Origin: JANNYA01 sp031422315
GTDB taxonomy: Bacteria > Pseudomonadota > Gammaproteobacteria > Xanthomonadales > SZUA-5
Direction of reading: 5' to 3'
Length of the DNA stretch: 64,000 bases
NCBI GenBank assembly: GCA_031422315.1
Contig: JANOQN010000002.1
Span: 1 to 64,000, forward strand
Under the pieces are notes generated by a model. It was not told where the DNA came from. It ran no database searches and was given only the letters and a program-made list of their open reading frames with translations. Positions 60,402 through 64,000 of this stretch are shown piece by piece (position 1 is the first letter of the stretch; each line of letters opens with the position of its first letter). A program made the position numbers and the translations under genes.

Positions 60402-61265
60402 ATGCCAGCCTGCAATAAAACGCTTTGCGCATTGATTGCATTCGCGCTGTTTTTCATTGAATCACAAGCGGTTGCTCAAAGCAGCGTTTCGCAGCAGGTG
60501 CTAAAACAGCAGCGAGCTCAAGAAGCTCGATCCCAGGTCCAAGCAGAATCGCAAGCCAAACTAGAGGCACAAGCCAAACTAGAGGCACAAGGCAAACTAG
60601 AAGCGCAGGCCAAAGTAGAGGCACAAGCCAAATTAGAGGCACAGGCCAAACTAGAGGCACAGGCCAAACTAGAGGCACAAGCCAAACAAGAGGCACTGGC
60701 CAAACTAGAAGCGCAGGCCAAAGTAGAGGCACAAGCCAAATTAGAAGCGAAGGCCAAAGCAGAGGCGGAGGCTAGAGCGCAAGTGCAGGAAAAACTAAGC
60801 GCGCGGGCGAAGGCGCTTACCGATACTCCACAAGCGGGTCAAGCACCAGCTTCGACGACAGCTAACGCGCTATCTGACAAAGGCCCTAGATTTATTGAAC
60901 GCGACAGATTGGTGCTCGATCTGGAAAAAAATCTGCAATGGACTAAAGCTGATAACGGCCGGGATATTAGCTGGAAGCAAGCCGCGCAATATTGTCAAAG
61001 CCAAGGTTTTGAACTGCCTACCCCGAATCAGTTAATGAGCATGTTCGATCAATCTGGAGATTCGGTGGTCCTTTGCGGCAGCGCGCGCTGCAAACTACCC
61101 AATATGTTTCAGTTGACTAGTCCTTTCGGATTTTACTGGACTGGAGAACGCAAAAATGCCGTCGAATTTGTCTATTTGGCCTTGGACTTTGGTATCAGAG
61201 ATGTTGCACACCCTGACGTAAGTAGCGATCTACGCGCGCTGTGTGTCAAATCCAGTGAAGGCTAA
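60402..61265 (+). CDS. Secreted protein with AKLEAQ hexapeptide repeats and a DUF1566-like C-terminal domain
   Basis: 287 residues. A signal peptide (to about residue 26, QAVAQ) is followed by 12 hexapeptides of type AKLEAQ (residues 52-123), a highly charged segment expected to be one long helix. The C-terminal domain (from about 155) shows DLEKNLQWTKADNGRDISWKQAAQYCQSQGFELPTPNQL and FYWTGE, the pattern of the DUF1566/Lcl C-terminal fold that binds surface ligands. It is probably an extended surface or periplasmic protein. The repeat number may vary between strains. Confidence 0.8.
   Translation: MPACNKTLCALIAFALFFIESQAVAQSSVSQQVLKQQRAQEARSQVQAESQAKLEAQAKLEAQGKLEAQAKVEAQAKLEAQAKLEAQAKLEAQAKQEALAKLEAQAKVEAQAKLEAKAKAEAEARAQVQEKLSARAKALTDTPQAGQAPASTTANALSDKGPRFIERDRLVLDLEKNLQWTKADNGRDISWKQAAQYCQSQGFELPTPNQLMSMFDQSGDSVVLCGSARCKLPNMFQLTSPFGFYWTGERKNAVEFVYLALDFGIRDVAHPDVSSDLRALCVKSSEG
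60555..60770 (+). repeat. 18-bp tandem repeat array (about 12 units)
   Basis: Units of type GCCAAACTAGAGGCACAA are repeated with few changes inside the 60402 gene. It is in frame (six codons), so slippage changes protein length without breaking the frame. Confidence 0.92.
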
Positions 61266-61444
61266 GTTGGAATCGCACCATCTTTTTCTTTTCATACATG
61301 TCAAAAAACCGTAATAAAATCATGGGGCTAGATTATTTGGAATTGCTTGGCTAATAGAACAATTCCTCTAGATCGACTGACTCAGGCTAACGCAGCAACC
61401 CAGTCAAAACTATCGGGTTTCCTCAACCACATAGGCGCTATCCC

Positions 61445-62248
61445 ATGAAATCATTGGTATCGAAATTCGCTTTGCACGCTGTGATGTTTTTCAGCGCAGT
61501 TGTCATGAGCTTTCAGGTGCATGCGCTGGTTTATAGCGTTAACCAGGGCGATTCAACCGCATTTGCTGACGCGATCGAGCTGGCAAATGCTTCACCAGAA
61601 GCGGATGTGATTGAACTAGCAGGCGGCGTTTATGTGCTGCGTGCTGCTTTCCAGGGCAAAGATGGCTGGGCCGCTTTGCCCGTCATTACCGGGCAGCTTC
61701 TGATTCGCGGCGCACACGCAGAATTGCGGGCGTACACCAATCGCAGCCTGCATTTGCTAGAAGTAGCGGCGGATGCCGCGCTGAAAATTGAAGGCGTTAC
61801 CCTAGCCGAAGGCACTAATGGTGCGCTGGTCAATTATGGCCGCACTGAGCTGCGAGGAGTTGCGGTCATTGATCAAAACACCCGTAGCGCACCAGCGATT
61901 ATTAGCAATTTTGGTGATTTGACGCTGGCGCGCTGTGAGCTGAGCTTCAACACCCTCAGCGCCGCGCAAAACGCCGGCACGATCATCAATTACGGATTTG
62001 TCGCGATCAATAACACGCGCATTCGCGGCAATGTGGTGTCGAGGCGGTATGAATCTCTGATTTTGGCCTCAGCACTGCTGAACTATGGCGTAGCCGAATT
62101 GCACCACGTGTCGATTTTGGAAAACGAGGCCCTCAGTGGTTCGCAAGGCTTGAGCGCTAGTGGCGTTACTGATGCGCTGATCAATCAGGGTGTGGGTTCG
62201 ATGAAAGTTAGTTTCTTGACTTCAGTCAATAACATTCCAGTTAATTAA
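61445..62248 (+). CDS. Secreted right-handed beta-helix-type protein
   Basis: 267 residues with a signal peptide (cleavage after QVHA) and then YSVNQGDSTAFADAIELANASPEADVIELAGG, like the start of CSLREA-type polymorphic outer-membrane proteins. Repeated short strands with Asn ladders (ALVNYGRTELRGVAV; AIISNFGDLTLARCELSFN; TIINYGFVAINNTRIRGN; ALLNYGVAELHHVSIL) indicate a parallel beta-helix. Likely surface or periplasmic. Function unknown. Convergent to the kinase gene. Confidence 0.75.
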   Translation: MKSLVSKFALHAVMFFSAVVMSFQVHALVYSVNQGDSTAFADAIELANASPEADVIELAGGVYVLRAAFQGKDGWAALPVITGQLLIRGAHAELRAYTNRSLHLLEVAADAALKIEGVTLAEGTNGALVNYGRTELRGVAVIDQNTRSAPAIISNFGDLTLARCELSFNTLSAAQNAGTIINYGFVAINNTRIRGNVVSRRYESLILASALLNYGVAELHHVSILENEALSGSQGLSASGVTDALINQGVGSMKVSFLTSVNNIPVN

Positions 62249-62257
62249 GATCGGTAG

Positions 62258-64000
62258 CTAGCGAACTTGTTTGCCCCTCGCAATGGCTTCACCCAGGGCG
62301 TTGAACTCGAGTAGCGACGCATCGTTGCTGGGGTAATTTCGCAGGTGCTCGGGCTGAGCTTGGTGCCAGGAATTTTGCGCGAGCTCGAATTGACCCGCTG
62401 CCAGTGCGGCTTCTGCCAGCAAAGCAAAGCCTTCGGCCACGCGCATCGACGAAAAGCGCGCTGGCTGCGCTTGGTGTAGGGCGGACGCCTCTTGAAAATA
62501 GCTGACCGCTGCGCTGCCCAGTTGTTCACGCAGCGCAATTTTACCAAGCTGGCGCAGTAAATTTTCTTGATCATCGGCTTGCATGGTGACATGTGCGCGC
62601 AAGCTTGAAACAAGGGCTAGATTGGACTGCACGCGGGCTTTATCGCCGTGTTTGCTGAGTGCGTTGCTGACAGTAGCTAAGGCATTCAAGCCGACTCCAC
62701 TGGGCATCGTTTGCACCTTGGACGCAATTAAATCTGACAGCGTCTGTGCATCGGCGAGTGGCGTGGGTGGCTCCATGGTGTGCCCTAACAAGCGCAAAAT
62801 CGGCAGTTCGCGTTCGCTATCAAAACCAGCCCTTAGCGCCGCTTGGTGGGCTTTTTGCAGAACCTTTTGCGCCCCCGGTTCGTCGCCTAAATTGATTAAC
62901 CCGTTACTGATTTCAGTGAGTGCGCGCGCTAAAAATTCGGGCTGATTAGCTAAATCGGTTTCTAATTGCGAAGCGGAACTCAGCAAATAATCCACCAGCG
63001 CTGGTGCGTTGCCAACATAATTTTGCGGGGCTGCGACGTTCAATAAGCGCAGCAGCGCTTCTGCATTGTTGCGCGCTTGCCGCGCTTGCCACACGCTGCT
63101 CGCCACACCGGCAATTAGCGTCAGCACGGCGAAAATCAGGGCAAAGCTTAGCGCAAGGTTGCGCGATATAAAGCGCTGCATCCGATAGCCCAACTTTGCC
63201 GGCATGGCTTGCACCGGTTCGCGCGCCAAAAGGCGGCGTAAATCAGCGGCAAATTCTGATGCGCTGGCGTAGCGCTGAGTCGGCAAAACCGCAAGCGCCT
63301 GCCGCAGCACTGCACGCACGTCAAGCGCTAGGCTGCGCGCGTTGGCTAATTCACGCTCATCGCGAATTGGCGCGCCGAGCAGTAGTTCACTCAGCACCAG
63401 TCCAAGCTGATAAATATCGGTACTAATAGAGGTGGGTTCACCGGCAAGCTGCTCCGGGCTGGCGTAGCGAATCGTCATCGGCACCCATCCCGTCAGCGTT
63501 TGTGCGCTATCACTGCTGTCTAGAATTTTGCCGATGCCAAAGTCCAACAGCTTTACAACGCCAAGTGGCGTCACCCAAATATTGCTGGGTTTTAGATCTC
63601 GGTGAATCACCAGCTTGCGATGCGCTTCAGTCAGCGCTTCGGCCATTTGCAGTGCGAGTTTTAGCTTTTTCGGCACGTCTAAGCTATTTCCACGGGCATA
63701 GTCCGACAGCGAAACGCCATCCACATAGGCCATGGCAAACCAAGGCAAACCGTTCTGTAAACCGCCATCAACTAAACCGGCGATATTCGGGTGGCTCAAG
63801 CGCGCCAAAATTTCTCGCTCGCGCGTGAAGCGCTGTATGAGCGCGGGTGATGCAAATTCGCCACGCACAAGCTTTAGCGCCACTTGCTGGCTAAAGCCGC
63901 CTTCAACGCGCTCGGCCAAAAAAACCTCGCCCATACCGCCGCCGCCAATGCGCGAAATTATCTCGAACGCGCCGTATCGGCTGCCGATGCGCGTAGGTGC
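62258..64000 (-). CDS. Membrane Ser/Thr protein kinase with helical (TPR-like) C-terminus, 5' end beyond the window
   Basis: The frame continues to the window edge; the codons before 63934 encode YGAFEIISRIGGGG, completing the glycine-rich loop GGGGMGEVFLAERV, so the ATG at 63934 is not the start. The kinase core has VALKLVRGE (Lys), HRDLKPSN (catalytic), LLDFGIG and RYASPEQLAGEP. A transmembrane helix follows (LALSFALIFAVLTLIAGVASSVW), then about 260 mostly helical TPR-like residues outside the cytoplasm. It is a Hanks-type (PknB-like) kinase; its substrate may be an FHA protein such as that at 23745, but that is speculation. Confidence 0.9.
   Translation of the reverse strand, partial: APTRIGSRYGAFEIISRIGGGGMGEVFLAERVEGGFSQQVALKLVRGEFASPALIQRFTREREILARLSHPNIAGLVDGGLQNGLPWFAMAYVDGVSLSDYARGNSLDVPKKLKLALQMAEALTEAHRKLVIHRDLKPSNIWVTPLGVVKLLDFGIGKILDSSDSAQTLTGWVPMTIRYASPEQLAGEPTSISTDIYQLGLVLSELLLGAPIRDERELANARSLALDVRAVLRQALAVLPTQRYASASEFAADLRRLLAREPVQAMPAKLGYRMQRFISRNLALSFALIFAVLTLIAGVASSVWQARQARNNAEALLRLLNVAAPQNYVGNAPALVDYLLSSASQLETDLANQPEFLARALTEISNGLINLGDEPGAQKVLQKAHQAALRAGFDSERELPILRLLGHTMEPPTPLADAQTLSDLIASKVQTMPSGVGLNALATVSNALSKHGDKARVQSNLALVSSLRAHVTMQADDQENLLRQLGKIALREQLGSAAVSYFQEASALHQAQPARFSSMRVAEGFALLAEAALAAGQFELAQNSWHQAQPEHLRNYPSNDASLLEFNALGEAIARGKQVR

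Noticed and set aside
60454..60757. Minus-strand frames rich in LVWLVPLVWP or CASSLA repeats
   Set aside because: They are the complements of the 18-bp tandem repeat in the 60402 gene.
1..64000. CRISPR array or complete insertion sequence
   Set aside because: No regularly spaced direct repeats with unique spacers, and no transposase or integrase gene was recognised; the only arrays are the in-frame 18-bp repeats.

Overview
The window looks like a chromosomal segment of a gammaproteobacterium with a GC content near 50 percent. Evidence is the ybgC-tolQ-tolR-tolA block, lpxC next to DUF721/dciA, an M23 peptidase and secA, rbfA-glmU, tamA, and a class III (PhaE-PhaC) polyhydroxyalkanoate synthase. 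Two large secreted proteins at the left end finish in a DGFE/SDFE-type tail that I associate with secreted proteins of the Lysobacterales (Xanthomonadales) lineage. That placement is inference.

Layout. 1-129: apparent 5' end of a group II intron leaving the window. 130-4959: two divergent large secreted proteins. 5174-6212: MAPEG protein and a GNAT acetyltransferase. 6673-9131: ybgC-tolQRA without tolB-pal. 9182-11431: phaE-phaC behind a candidate PhaR-type operator. 11667-12789: DUF6580 membrane protein and a cobalamin adenosyltransferase. 12786-15561: a response regulator and a well expressed surface protein. 15654-17383: rbfA-glmU. 17482-20218: orphan ExbB-type protein and TamA. 20281-22938: ECF sigma factor, DUF3379, DUF3034 and a lipoprotein-type truncated haemoglobin. 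23171-26035: small envelope, FHA, azoreductase, glutaredoxin-like and sugar kinase genes. 26376-31503: lpxC, dciA, M23 peptidase, secA.

The accessory part starts after secA. First comes an antitoxin with a truncated toxin. Next is a compact locus (32249-37928) in which an N6-adenine DNA methyltransferase faces a three-gene operon: a fused GHL-ATPase/histidine kinase, an unusual response regulator and an unknown protein. This looks like an uncharacterised signalling-type defence or restriction-related system. Then comes a biosynthetic cluster (38149-49505): phosphopantetheinyl transferase, stand-alone AMP ligase, methyltransferase, carrier protein, GT-B glycosyltransferase, radical SAM, a one-module NRPS whose thioesterase has Cys as nucleophile, a second radical SAM and a GT2 glycosyltransferase. 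Similar ~144-bp palindromic repeats flank its plus-strand operon.

After isocitrate lyase, dodecin and a small repeat protein, the window carries an Rsr (bacterial Ro/TROVE) gene behind a good sigma-54 promoter. It is followed by two tandem non-coding RNAs that fold as circularly permuted tRNA mimics, i.e. YrlA-type Y RNAs; the first has a palindromic repeat inserted in its acceptor-end loop. No rtcB or rtcA follows. I regard the Rsr/YrlA locus, the methyltransferase/GHL-kinase locus and the NRPS/radical-SAM cluster as the three most interesting systems here.

The right end holds TPR-like, DUF3142 and other secreted proteins, an amino acid permease, a protein with a hexapeptide minisatellite, a beta-helix protein and a Ser/Thr kinase cut by the window edge.
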